Shown one piece after another: positions 1 to 7,191 of a DNA stretch of 34,598 nucleotides. The position numbers and the translations under genes are program-made. The notes beneath the pieces were generated by a model that ran no database searches, had not been told where the DNA came from, and saw only the letters and a list, made by a program, of their open reading frames with translations. This stretch comes from a virus, in IMG/VR virus record IMGVR_UViG_3300013094_000148, positions 1 through 34,598 of that record. The stretch is one strand, 5' to 3'. Each line of letters opens with the position of its first letter. Positions within the stretch are counted from its first letter, which is position 1.

Positions 1-86
1 ACAGCCTAAGCCAAAACGAAGTTGTCTACGCTATTGCCGCTTCAGGCACACCTAAAGTAGCTCTATTGCAGGTAACCTCAGCGTGA
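1..86 (+). CDS. 3' end of an unidentified upstream gene (partial)
   Basis: An open frame enters from the left edge (first full codon at 3) and stops at TGA 84-86. The visible 27 residues end in a hydrophobic run (VVYAIAAS...VALLQVTSA). Position just before small head-region genes suggests a capsid-associated or decoration protein, but nothing in the tail end is diagnostic. The next possible gene starts at GTG 83, overlapping this stop by four bases. Confidence 0.5.
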   Translation, partial: SLSQNEVVYAIAASGTPKVALLQVTSA

Positions 87-181
87 GTGTTCGTATCCGT
101 AAAAAGGGTGAAGCCATTACTCTCAGTGGTAGTGCGACCTCTACTAAGGCTAAATCTTCAATTACTGTAAAGAAACCGTAA
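83..181 (+). CDS. Small basic protein, 32 aa, unknown
   Basis: A 33-codon frame runs from GTG 83 to TAA 179-181. The GTGA overlap with the upstream stop and the TAATG overlap with the next ATG (181) fit the tight translational coupling seen across this window. The product is short, basic and Ser/Thr/Lys-rich (starts MSVRIRKKGEAITLSG). No family is recognised. It may be a real coupled micro-gene or only a chance frame between two genes; overlap at both ends is the main support. Confidence 0.4.
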   Translation: MSVRIRKKGEAITLSGSATSTKAKSSITVKKP

Positions 182-315
182 TGCCATTCAAATCCCGTGC
201 CCAAGAGAAGTGGATGTACGCAACCCACCCTCAAATGGCGCGTCAATGGCAAAAAGAAACACCAAAAGGTAAACTACCTGAGAAAGTAAAGGAGAAGAAG
301 TATGACAAAGGCTAA
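181..315 (+). CDS. Small conserved phage-type protein (MPFKSRAQEKWMYATHP)
   Basis: The 44-residue product starts at ATG 181 (overlapping TAA 179-181) and ends at TAA 313-315. Its start, with a K-S-R-A-Q-x-K-W-M-Y-A-T-H-P pattern followed by M-A-x-x-W, resembles a small protein type I recall as common in phage genomes and of unknown role. It is strongly basic towards the C-terminus. It overlaps the next gene by 14 bases in another frame. Its place among small basic genes before the head-tail connectors suggests a virion or head-associated role, which is inference. Confidence 0.7.
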   Translation: MPFKSRAQEKWMYATHPQMARQWQKETPKGKLPEKVKEKKYDKG

Positions 316-490
316 ACTAGGCTCAGGCTCACGCTTTAAGAAGGTTGAAGCAGAGGCTGCTAAGTCAGGCGCTAAGAACCCAGCGGCTGTCGCTGCTGCT
401 GCTGGCATCAAGAAGTACGGTCAAAAGAAAATGACAAAAATGGCAGTTGCTGGCAAGAAGCCAACAATGAATCGTAAAAAGGGGATGTAA
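302..490 (+). CDS. Small Lys/Ala-rich basic protein, 62 aa
   Basis: ATG 302 is preceded by the purine-rich GGAGAAGAAG, a usable ribosome binding site. The protein has an Ala-rich central helix (around residues 26-34) between two strongly basic segments, which suggests nucleic-acid contact or a virion-internal protein; no enzymatic motif is visible. It lies between two other small basic genes and shares their direction and spacing (2 bp before the next gene), so all are probably co-transcribed up to the hairpin at 725. Function unknown. Confidence 0.75.
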   Translation: MTKAKLGSGSRFKKVEAEAAKSGAKNPAAVAAAAGIKKYGQKKMTKMAVAGKKPTMNRKKGM

Positions 491-492
491 GT

Positions 493-711
493 ATGTGCAA
501 ATCATGTGGTTGCGGTTGCTCTAAGCCAAATTGCAAGGGCGCCTGTAAGAAAGCCGATAAGAAGCAAGACGCCAAGGTAATGAAGGGCATGTCCCCTAAG
601 CAGAAGTCTGCTTTTGAAAAAGCCGACAAGAAGATGGACGCTAAGAAGCCATCTGCCAAAGAAGATATGAAGATGGACAAGGCTCTTGCCAAGAAGGTCA
701 AGAAGAAGTAA
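493..711 (+). CDS. Cys-rich N-terminus plus Lys-rich tail, 72 aa
   Basis: The first 18 residues hold six cysteines (C2, C5, C7, C9, C14, C18), and the remaining residues are dominated by Lys, Ala, Met and Asp with no further Cys. The cysteine cluster looks like a compact metal-binding knot; the tail is highly basic. No known family is recognised with certainty. It is the last gene before the terminator at 725. It could be a small metal-dependent nucleic-acid-binding or virion protein; metallothionein-like is only a description of composition. Confidence 0.75.
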   Translation: MCKSCGCGCSKPNCKGACKKADKKQDAKVMKGMSPKQKSAFEKADKKMDAKKPSAKEDMKMDKALAKKVKKK

Positions 712-724
712 ATACTTAGTAGTT

Positions 725-755
725 AGGGCCTCCTAGAAATAGGGGGCCCTTTATA
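725..755 (+). terminator. Hairpin terminator after the small-gene cluster
   Basis: AGGGCCTCCTA (725-735) pairs with TAGGGGGCCCT (740-750) over 11 bp with one wobble pair, closed by a GAAA tetraloop (736-739) and followed by TTTATACTTT. This is a convincing intrinsic terminator after the 493-711 gene, although the T tract is interrupted. Confidence 0.8.
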
Positions 756-827
756 CTTTAAGGGAGTCCGTGCGGATTCACAGTAAGACCCTTGCGAAAC
801 ACCCTGCTACTCCATTGGAGACTTGCC

Positions 828-959
828 ATGGCTAATATTGATAAAGCCTCTGGAAAAGAGTTTGTGAAAGGCGCCTTTGACGTACCTTCTGCGCCCGATA
901 ATCACAATGTAGCAAAGGGAGTTCTCGCACTCGCCCTCTGGCGATTGTGGCGCAAGTGA
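828..959 (+). CDS. Short protein, 43 aa, unknown
   Basis: ATG 828 has a GGAG ribosome binding site at 817-820 with a 7-nt spacer. The frame ends at TGA 957-959, overlapping the following GTG-started gene (947). The product starts MANIDKASGKEFVKGAF and ends in a hydrophobic/aromatic LALALWRLWRK stretch that could be an amphipathic helix. It is the first gene after the terminator and opens the connector operon. No family is recognised. Good start signals and overlap make it likely real. Confidence 0.55.
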   Translation: MANIDKASGKEFVKGAFDVPSAPDNHNVAKGVLALALWRLWRK

Positions 960-1282
960 ACGTTGCCATGGAGAAAGCCGCAAAAAAGATAGCGGCAAGC
1001 GCAGCCAATAAGCTCACATCTCAGCTTCGTGAAATGGCATACCGAGCAGAGTGGCCTTCAGACATTATTGTTCAACTCTCAGTAAAAGCTGAGGGCGAGA
1101 ATCTATATATCTCATACCCAGATTCTCTTAACACTCAAATTGAAAATCTTGAGTACGGCACCCCTGACACAGCACCTACCGCTGTCATCCGCCCTTTTAT
1201 GGCGCGATATGCTGAAAATCTAGAGACAGAAGTTTCTGAGAGCATCGTAGATATCCTATCGAATATGGGGGCTTTCAATTGA
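947..1282 (+). CDS. HK97 gp10-like head-tail connector / tail completion protein
   Basis: The 111-residue protein starts at GTG 947. Its N-terminal half is helical and basic; the C-terminal part carries the pattern (L)EYGTxxxxPTAVIRPFMA, matching the E-x-G-T...(R)PF signature of HK97 gp10-like tail-completion/minor capsid proteins. These sit at the head-tail interface. Location directly before the putative tail terminator and the sheath supports this role. It overlaps the next gene by four bases (TTGA). Family assignment is by motif and position only. Confidence 0.6.
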   Translation: MAQVNVAMEKAAKKIAASAANKLTSQLREMAYRAEWPSDIIVQLSVKAEGENLYISYPDSLNTQIENLEYGTPDTAPTAVIRPFMARYAENLETEVSESIVDILSNMGAFN

Positions 1283-1896
1283 CTTTTGTTCTTGCTGAAG
1301 ATGCGGCTCTTAAAGCATACCTACAGGGCCTGACAGTTAGTGATGAAGCTAACCCCACACGCCCAGTAAAAGTGTGGTTTGGATTTCCTGACGTTGAAGT
1401 ACGCACACAGAACTATCCATACATCACAATTGAGCTTATTGACGTGCGTGCTGCTGCAGAGCGTCAGGTATCTGGAAGTTTGGTAGACAACGATTATATG
1501 GGCACTGTTACCCCAAACGTTAACATTGCTTACCGATACGAGTTTCCACTTCCCTATGACCTTACCTATCAGGTCACATCCTATGCACGTAACCCACAGC
1601 ATGACCGTTCCCTTATATTTCAACTACAAAAGAAGTTTCCTAGTCAATACGGAACATTGCAAGTGCCTAATGATTTGGGCACGGCAACTTCAAATCGAAC
1701 AATGATTCTCGACGGTTTCTTAAAAAGAGACATGATTGAGGAAGGACGTCGTTTATTTAGAAACGCGTTCACTGTCAGAGTTATCAGCGAAATGACACCT
1801 GCAGACGCTGGCAACGCCCTATACACCGTACAATCCGTCAACATTAATACGTCAACATCTGAAATACCATCTGGTTTCACACCTGTTCAAAAATAA
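1279..1896 (+). CDS. Putative tail terminator / tail completion protein
   Basis: The 205-aa product starts at TTG 1279, overlapping the upstream TGA. It contains a beta-rich core, with YPYITIELID around residues 47-56 and an RYEFPLPYDLTYQV strand region around 86-99, resembling phage proteins that cap the tail tube and join it to the neck. No catalytic motif is seen. It lies immediately upstream of the sheath gene, where myoviruses commonly place the tail terminator. Function is inferred mostly from position; it could also be another neck protein. Confidence 0.55.
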   Translation: MTFVLAEDAALKAYLQGLTVSDEANPTRPVKVWFGFPDVEVRTQNYPYITIELIDVRAAAERQVSGSLVDNDYMGTVTPNVNIAYRYEFPLPYDLTYQVTSYARNPQHDRSLIFQLQKKFPSQYGTLQVPNDLGTATSNRTMILDGFLKRDMIEEGRRLFRNAFTVRVISEMTPADAGNALYTVQSVNINTSTSEIPSGFTPVQK

Positions 1897-1912
1897 CCCA
1901 AGGAGATAAATA

Positions 1913-3409
1913 ATGACCGCTTACCTACGCCCAGGCGTGTATGTTCAGGAAACCCTGAATCCTACAGCGCCAGTTGTTGGTGCGAACTCCACATCAGTAG
2001 CTGCTTTTATTGGCGCTAATGCTCGTGGTCCTTTGACACCTACACTTGTTACATCATGGAGCCAGTATCTTAACTACTACGGCAGCTGGAGTTCAAACAA
2101 CACATTGGCTCTCTCTGTATTCTTGTATTTTGCTAACGGCGGAAGCCAAGCATACATCCAACGCGTAGTAACGGGCTCAACTGCTGCAGCAACTCGTACT
2201 CTTCAAGATAGCGAGGGTTCCCCAACTAACACCCTTACTTTGACTGCTGTTAACCCAGGAACATGGGGAAATAGCATCAACGTATCCACACAATCATCCC
2301 CAGGAAACGCTGGACACTTTGACCTTATTGTCTACTACGGTGGCACAACATCGTCATACAAGGTCGAGACATTCCCTGGCCTATCAATGACACCAACAGA
2401 TGCTCGTTATGCCCCATCAGTAATTAACTCACAGTCGGCATATCTTGTTGCAACAGACGCTGGTTCATCAGCAACTGGTGCAACACGTAACCCAACAGCT
2501 GTGACAAACCAAGCTCTTGCTTCTGGCGCAGATGGAACAACACCAGCTGCTCAAGACATCGCTAACGGAGTTACTGGTTTTGACACAATCCTTTCATCCC
2601 TCGTATTGAACGCACCAGGAATCACAGACTCAACCTCTGTGAACATTCTTCTTTCTTATGCGCTAAATCGGGGCGATGTATTTGTTGTTGTTGACCCAAT
2701 TAATGACACTGTAGCTAACCAACTTACATTGGCTGCCGAGTACACGCAGACTTCTTATGGTGCTGTTTACTACCCACCAATTACAATTAACGACCCAACA
2801 AATACAACACCAGGAACTGTTATCACAGCAGCAAATCCAGGTGGAGCAATTGTTGGAAAGTACGTTGCTACAGACACTGCTCGTGGAGTATTTAAAGCCC
2901 CTGCTGGTCTGGCTGTTCGTCTTGCTGGAGCTATCTCAGTACCTTCATTGACCAACGCTAACTTGGATTCTTTGAACTCTGCAGCAGCACCAGTAAACGC
3001 TATCCGCTTCATTCCAGGTTCTGGAATCGTAGTAATGGGCGCCCGTACCCTACAACCTGGTTATGCCAGCATGTATGTTCCAGTACGACGCACTCTTATT
3101 TACTTAGAGAAGGCTTTGGTAGACCTTACCAACTTTGCCATCTTTGAGCCAAATGACACAGTTCTATACCGCCGAATTACTGCGGTTGTAGGCAACTTCT
3201 TGAACCAGTTCTGGACACAAGGCGGTCTTCGTGGAACAACCCCACAACAGGCTTACTTCGTCCTCTGCGATACGACAAACAACACCTTGTCTACCGTAGA
3301 AGCTGGACAAGTAAACATTCAGGTAGGCGTTGCTCTACAACGTCCAGCTGAGTTCGTAGTAATCAATATCGGTCAGTTCGATGGCGGCGCGACCGTCACA
3401 GTGGCTTAA
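1913..3409 (+). CDS. Contractile tail sheath protein
   Basis: The 498-aa product begins M-T-A-Y-L-R-P-G-V-Y-V-Q-E, the characteristic start of phage and contractile-injection sheath subunits, followed by a self-assembly core and a C-terminal domain with V-P-V-R-R-T-L-I-Y-L-E-K (around 390-400) and F-x-P-N-D-T-x-L-Y-R-R (around 412-422). It polymerises round the tail tube and contracts to drive it through the host envelope. ATG 1913 has an AAGGAG ribosome binding site at 1900-1905. The tube gene follows 12 bp downstream. This gene is the main evidence for a myovirus-type particle. Confidence 0.95.
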   Translation: MTAYLRPGVYVQETLNPTAPVVGANSTSVAAFIGANARGPLTPTLVTSWSQYLNYYGSWSSNNTLALSVFLYFANGGSQAYIQRVVTGSTAAATRTLQDSEGSPTNTLTLTAVNPGTWGNSINVSTQSSPGNAGHFDLIVYYGGTTSSYKVETFPGLSMTPTDARYAPSVINSQSAYLVATDAGSSATGATRNPTAVTNQALASGADGTTPAAQDIANGVTGFDTILSSLVLNAPGITDSTSVNILLSYALNRGDVFVVVDPINDTVANQLTLAAEYTQTSYGAVYYPPITINDPTNTTPGTVITAANPGGAIVGKYVATDTARGVFKAPAGLAVRLAGAISVPSLTNANLDSLNSAAAPVNAIRFIPGSGIVVMGARTLQPGYASMYVPVRRTLIYLEKALVDLTNFAIFEPNDTVLYRRITAVVGNFLNQFWTQGGLRGTTPQQAYFVLCDTTNNTLSTVEAGQVNIQVGVALQRPAEFVVINIGQFDGGATVTVA

Positions 3410-3421
3410 GGAGCTTAACAA

Positions 3422-4039
3422 ATGGCAACACCAGGAAACAACATCAATCGCTTTTCTACCATTGCGACAGACCCATTACGCAATTTTAAGTTTATTGCGG
3501 AATTTACTGCCGCTAATGGACTGCCGTTTGATGCAGCAATTGCCCCTACAGTAGCTGCTGGATTTACTAGCATCACTGGATTGGGCATTAACACACAGTC
3601 AATTCCATACCGTGAGGGTGGCTACAACACCACTATTCACCAGATTCCTGGAATGACAACATTTACACCTATTACATTCCAGCATGGTACCCTTAACGGA
3701 AACTACCAAGGAATTAAATGGATGCGCGGATTATTTGCTGCCGCTCAAGGTGAAGGCCTAGCCATTACCCCAGGCACAAATGATTTTCGCTGCAACGTCA
3801 AGATTTACATTCTTGACCACCCAGTCCAACCAACATCAGACACCTCTGACTTGGTAGCTAATGCAAAGATGCGCTTTGATGTGCATAACGCATGGATTAC
3901 CACACTTCAGTACTCTGACCTCAACGCAGGCGACCAAAACATCCTGTTTGAGCAGATGACTCTAGTACACGAGGGTCTTTCTGTTGGATTTATGAATGGC
4001 GCAACAGTAGACACTAACACACCACTAGGACTCAACTAA
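3422..4039 (+). CDS. Tail tube protein (gp19-like)
   Basis: The 205-residue product has the tube-protein layout: a start around D-P-L-R-N-F-K-F-I-A-E-F, a V-A-A-G-F-T-S-I-T-G-L segment, Y-R-E-G-G-Y-N-T-T-I-H-Q-I-P-G, then a long beta-sheet region ending near FEQMTLVHEGLSVGF. Subunits form stacked hexameric rings making the inner tube through which DNA passes. The AAGGAG box just upstream of ATG 3422 and position right after the sheath fit. Length and motif order agree with phage_T4_gp19/contractile tube families. Confidence 0.92.
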   Translation: MATPGNNINRFSTIATDPLRNFKFIAEFTAANGLPFDAAIAPTVAAGFTSITGLGINTQSIPYREGGYNTTIHQIPGMTTFTPITFQHGTLNGNYQGIKWMRGLFAAAQGEGLAITPGTNDFRCNVKIYILDHPVQPTSDTSDLVANAKMRFDVHNAWITTLQYSDLNAGDQNILFEQMTLVHEGLSVGFMNGATVDTNTPLGLN

Positions 4040-4063
4040 ACAATTAACTAAGGAGCACGATTC

Positions 4064-4855
4064 GTGGCAAATATTACGGACCCAAAGGTAGTCAACGCAG
4101 CAATTGCGGAAGCTACAAAAGAGGCGCCTGTAGAAGTTATTACAGTAGCACCATCGAATAACGAGGTTAATCTTCCTGGGGGGTACATCTCCCAGGAAGG
4201 TATCCTTGCAAAATACGCAGAAGTAAAAGAGTTAAATGGAGCTGATGAGGAGGCTATTGCAAAAGCTGGTTCTTTAGCCCGAGTTTTTAACACTATTATC
4301 CAAAGAGGTTTAGTAAGCCTTGGAGGAGAAAAGCCTGGAAAAGATTATATTGATGAACTGCTCTCTGGTGATAGAGACGCAATTCTTCTCGGTATACGAA
4401 AAGTAACTTTTGGTTCAATAGCTGAGTACAACTTGGTATGTCAAAAATGCAACACACAATCTATCGTTGAGATTGATTTGGATAACGATGTTCCTGTTAC
4501 GGAACTTGGAAACCCAATCGCAGATAGAAACTGGAAAGTAGAACTTCGTAAGAGTGAAGCGACTGTGACATTTCCTAACGGCAGGGCGCAAACCCTACTC
4601 TTGGAAAACTCAACAAAAACAACTGCGGAACTAAACACGATTCTTCTTGAAAATTGTGTGCTTGGTATAGATGGGAAAGCTTCACTAGGAGCATCTACTG
4701 TACTTAAGTTGGGCATTGCTGACAGAGATACCCTCATCTCAGACATTTTAGAAAAGAACCCAGGTCCACGCCTAGGGGAGGTGACAAAGACCTGCGAGGC
4801 ATGCGGAGAGGTTAACCCTACTCCTGTAAGTCTCGTTGCTTTGTTTCGCTTATAG
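4064..4855 (+). CDS. Tail assembly chaperone / T4 gp26-type baseplate protein, zero-frame product
   Basis: GTG 4064 follows AAGGAG with an 8-nt spacer and gives 263 residues. A helical region (about 60-120) precedes a split zinc-binding region with C126-x2-C129 and C244-x2-C247. This layout resembles T4-type baseplate hub/chaperone proteins that carry a zinc-like insertion. The gene lies between tube and tape measure, the standard place for tail-assembly chaperones, and its 3' end overlaps a +1 frame that continues to 5006. It probably escorts the tape measure during tube assembly. Chaperone versus structural hub cannot be settled from sequence. Confidence 0.65.
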   Translation: MANITDPKVVNAAIAEATKEAPVEVITVAPSNNEVNLPGGYISQEGILAKYAEVKELNGADEEAIAKAGSLARVFNTIIQRGLVSLGGEKPGKDYIDELLSGDRDAILLGIRKVTFGSIAEYNLVCQKCNTQSIVEIDLDNDVPVTELGNPIADRNWKVELRKSEATVTFPNGRAQTLLLENSTKTTAELNTILLENCVLGIDGKASLGASTVLKLGIADRDTLISDILEKNPGPRLGEVTKTCEACGEVNPTPVSLVALFRL

Positions 4856-5006
4856 TGAGAAAGATTATGAAGCTCTTCTAGACCAGTACGAAGTAATATC
4901 TCGTTCTTTTCCTGGTTGGACATTGAGCGACATTCGTTCTCTATCTTTTAGAGAGCGTGGTAACTGGATTGAAAGAACTGTAAAGAGAAGAGGCGCACGT
5001 GGCTGA
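4830..5006 (+). CDS. +1-frame extension of the chaperone (candidate programmed frameshift product)
   Basis: In the +1 frame relative to the 4064 gene, the sequence is open from just after TAA 4827-4829 to TGA 5004-5006, passing the zero-frame stop TAG 4853-4855. It has no good independent start. After the slip the peptide reads AYSEKDYEALLDQYEVIS and later SFRERGNWIER, similar in pattern to the second component of phage tail-assembly chaperones. A fusion to the upstream gene by +1 shifting would give about 313 residues. It overlaps the tape-measure start (4999) by 8 bases. Confidence 0.6.
   Translation, partial: VSLLCFAYSEKDYEALLDQYEVISRSFPGWTLSDIRSLSFRERGNWIERTVKRRGARG
4844..4847 (+). other. 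Candidate +1 slippery site TTT-C
   Basis: Between the +1-frame stop (4827-4829) and the zero-frame stop (4853-4855), the only codon whose tRNA can re-pair after a +1 move is TTT at 4844-4846 followed by C (UUU to UUC, both read by tRNA-Phe). The following codons are CGC and TTA, then TAG. A -2 shift would reach the same frame, but no matching heptamer is visible. Confidence 0.45.
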
Positions 5007-7191
5007 CGAGTTAAACCCAGAATCGGGGTCTAAGACAAAGCTCATCAATGACATGATTTCATTGATGCAGCGTCTGGCTGCTGAATTTGACAGGATTGAC
5101 GCTAAGTCTAAGGACATTGCCGCAAACCTTAAAAACGCTAACGGTGTCATAGGCGGCATTATGGGTAGCGGTGGAGGAGGCGAAACTACCTCAGAAATCG
5201 CTGATAGTAGCGGAACATACAGTGGTGGCTTTGGTTCTACAGCTGCTGCAATGGGCGGCGCTGCCGCTACTGCTGGTCTTGGTGTTCTTTCGGGCATTGC
5301 AACAATGATGCCTACGGTTCAACAGGCTGTAAGCTCCCAACTTCTTACCTCTCAAGCTAAATTTTCGGGCATGCAGGGAAATGTCAACGCCACAGTACAA
5401 AGTATTATGGCGCAAGGAACATCTGCAAGCTCTAGTGACTTACAACAAGCCATTGCCTTAGGAACTGCAAACGGAGTTCTTCCAGGACTTCCTGGCTACA
5501 ACAGCCAAATTCTTCCAGGAGTGGCTCAAGTCTCTAACCTTACTGGAAGTTTTCAAAGCGCTATGCAGGCAACTGCATCTTTGAACTCTGGTCAATCTGT
5601 TAACACACTTCGTATGATGGGTATTTCAGTACGTGGTGCAAATGGAGCTGAAAGAAGCCCGGCAGCTATCTTTAAAGATATTTGGAATTTTGCAGTATCT
5701 CAATCTGGTGGTCGTTTAAATGCGGGCAATATCGCTATCGCCCTTCAACCAGGAAACGGTTTATACAATTTACTTCAAGCGGCCTCTGCTGGAGACCCTA
5801 CTCTATTTCAAGCGCTTCAAACTGCTGCGCTTCAATTTGCTCAAGGCGGCAATCTTAGTAAAGCGAGTACAACAGCTACTGGACAAACGACAGCGGCGCT
5901 TAACTCTCAAAGCGCACTCAACGCCTCTCAATTTGGATTAACCGCTGCTTCTCAAACACCTGAGGCGGCTGGTTTTGTAGAAGCCAATAAACTACTAACA
6001 AGCGCAACTAATAGCTTGGCTAAACTTGTTGATAGTAACGCTACCGCTGCATGGGCACTTAAGCAATTGGCTAAGGGTGAAACTCTTACCAATAGCCCTA
6101 TCGGTAAAGGTGGAGCGGGAATCCTTGGAAGTATCGGTGGATTCTTTAAAAAAGCCGCAAATATTTCTGTTGATGCTGCTGAAGGTTTTGCTCTTGGTGA
6201 GTTAGTAGACCCAGCTGGTGGAGGATTTTTTGGAGGAGCTGCTGGTGCCATAAAAGGTATGCTTGGCTCTGGAAATGGAAACGGGAGCACTGGCCTTGGT
6301 CAAGGGGCAACCGTAAACCCACAAACTTCAGGAATTCAATCTAACGGAGCTATTGGTGCAGCGCTTACAGCTGCTTCAAGTGTTATTGGAGTTCCATACG
6401 CGTGGGGCGGCGGAAGTATTGGCGGTCCTACAAGGGGAACGCAACAGGGCTCTAACACCATAGGTTTTGACTGTTCTTCTTTTGTTCAATATGTTTTTGC
6501 AAAAGTGGGCGTTATGTTGCCACGCACAACCTACGCACAGGTTAACTGCGGTGTTGCGGTGCAGCCATCCCAAGCTCAAGTTGGAGACCTTCTTTTCTTC
6601 GGCAGTGCGACTGCACCAGACCACGTAGCTATTTACTTGGGCAATAATCGTTTGATTCAAGCCCCGCATACTGGTGGAGCAGTTAGCACAGCAAGCGTTG
6701 ACTTAAGCACCGTTTCTGCTTGCCGTCGTTTAGTAAGCGGAGCAACGGGAACAGCGATTAACGGCAACATTACAAAAGCTGGAACCAGCGTAACTTCTAT
6801 GTCTGGAAGCCTAAGCGCAATTCTTTCTGGAATGTCTGCTACCACAGGTCAAATCGGCACTCAAAGCATAAACATGAATGAGCTTATGGGATACGACGCA
6901 TCCCAAGCTATGAGTGGTGGAATGTCCAGCAGTTCAGGTCTTGGTCAAGGTGCAGATAGCGGTTTAACATTTTACCCATCAACAAGTATGGCTAAATCAT
7001 ACCTTTCTATCAATAGCAGAACTGGTACACTAGAAGCGTCCTCCTCTAATGGAACTACCATTAATTATGGGGGCGTAACGATTACAGTACCTGTACCTCA
7101 AGGAACACAACTCGACGAACAAAAACTTGCATCCCTAATTAAAAAGGAAATGACTTCTATTGGGATTAATGCAAAGGTGGCTAATAGCTAA
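4999..7191 (+). CDS. Tape measure protein with NlpC/P60 peptidase domain
   Basis: The 730-residue product begins at GTG 4999, overlapping the chaperone extension. Residues 1-60 are helical/coiled; about 60-430 are Ala/Gly/Ser/Gln-rich helical repeats typical of tape measures; about 450-580 form an NlpC/P60 domain with catalytic C492 (FDCSSF), H542 (PDHVAIYLG) and a third polar residue H557. The protein sets tail length, and the peptidase probably cuts host peptidoglycan at injection. It is the only long protein in the tail module at the expected position. It is short for a tape measure, so a modest tail length is implied. Confidence 0.75.
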   Translation: MADELNPESGSKTKLINDMISLMQRLAAEFDRIDAKSKDIAANLKNANGVIGGIMGSGGGGETTSEIADSSGTYSGGFGSTAAAMGGAAATAGLGVLSGIATMMPTVQQAVSSQLLTSQAKFSGMQGNVNATVQSIMAQGTSASSSDLQQAIALGTANGVLPGLPGYNSQILPGVAQVSNLTGSFQSAMQATASLNSGQSVNTLRMMGISVRGANGAERSPAAIFKDIWNFAVSQSGGRLNAGNIAIALQPGNGLYNLLQAASAGDPTLFQALQTAALQFAQGGNLSKASTTATGQTTAALNSQSALNASQFGLTAASQTPEAAGFVEANKLLTSATNSLAKLVDSNATAAWALKQLAKGETLTNSPIGKGGAGILGSIGGFFKKAANISVDAAEGFALGELVDPAGGGFFGGAAGAIKGMLGSGNGNGSTGLGQGATVNPQTSGIQSNGAIGAALTAASSVIGVPYAWGGGSIGGPTRGTQQGSNTIGFDCSSFVQYVFAKVGVMLPRTTYAQVNCGVAVQPSQAQVGDLLFFGSATAPDHVAIYLGNNRLIQAPHTGGAVSTASVDLSTVSACRRLVSGATGTAINGNITKAGTSVTSMSGSLSAILSGMSATTGQIGTQSINMNELMGYDASQAMSGGMSSSSGLGQGADSGLTFYPSTSMAKSYLSINSRTGTLEASSSNGTTINYGGVTITVPVPQGTQLDEQKLASLIKKEMTSIGINAKVANS

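Noticed and set aside
408-701. Reverse-strand frame opposite the small basic genes
   Set aside because: It is the mirror of Lys/Ala-rich codons; the forward genes have ribosome binding sites and a terminator in the right direction.
725-755. Possible riboswitch or tRNA-like structure
   Set aside because: It is a single short hairpin with a tetraloop and a T-rich end; a terminator explains it fully.
4441-4923. A long open frame on the reverse strand (160 codons) over the chaperone gene
   Set aside because: It lies wholly within better-supported forward features, has no ribosome binding site, and its product has no recognisable pattern.
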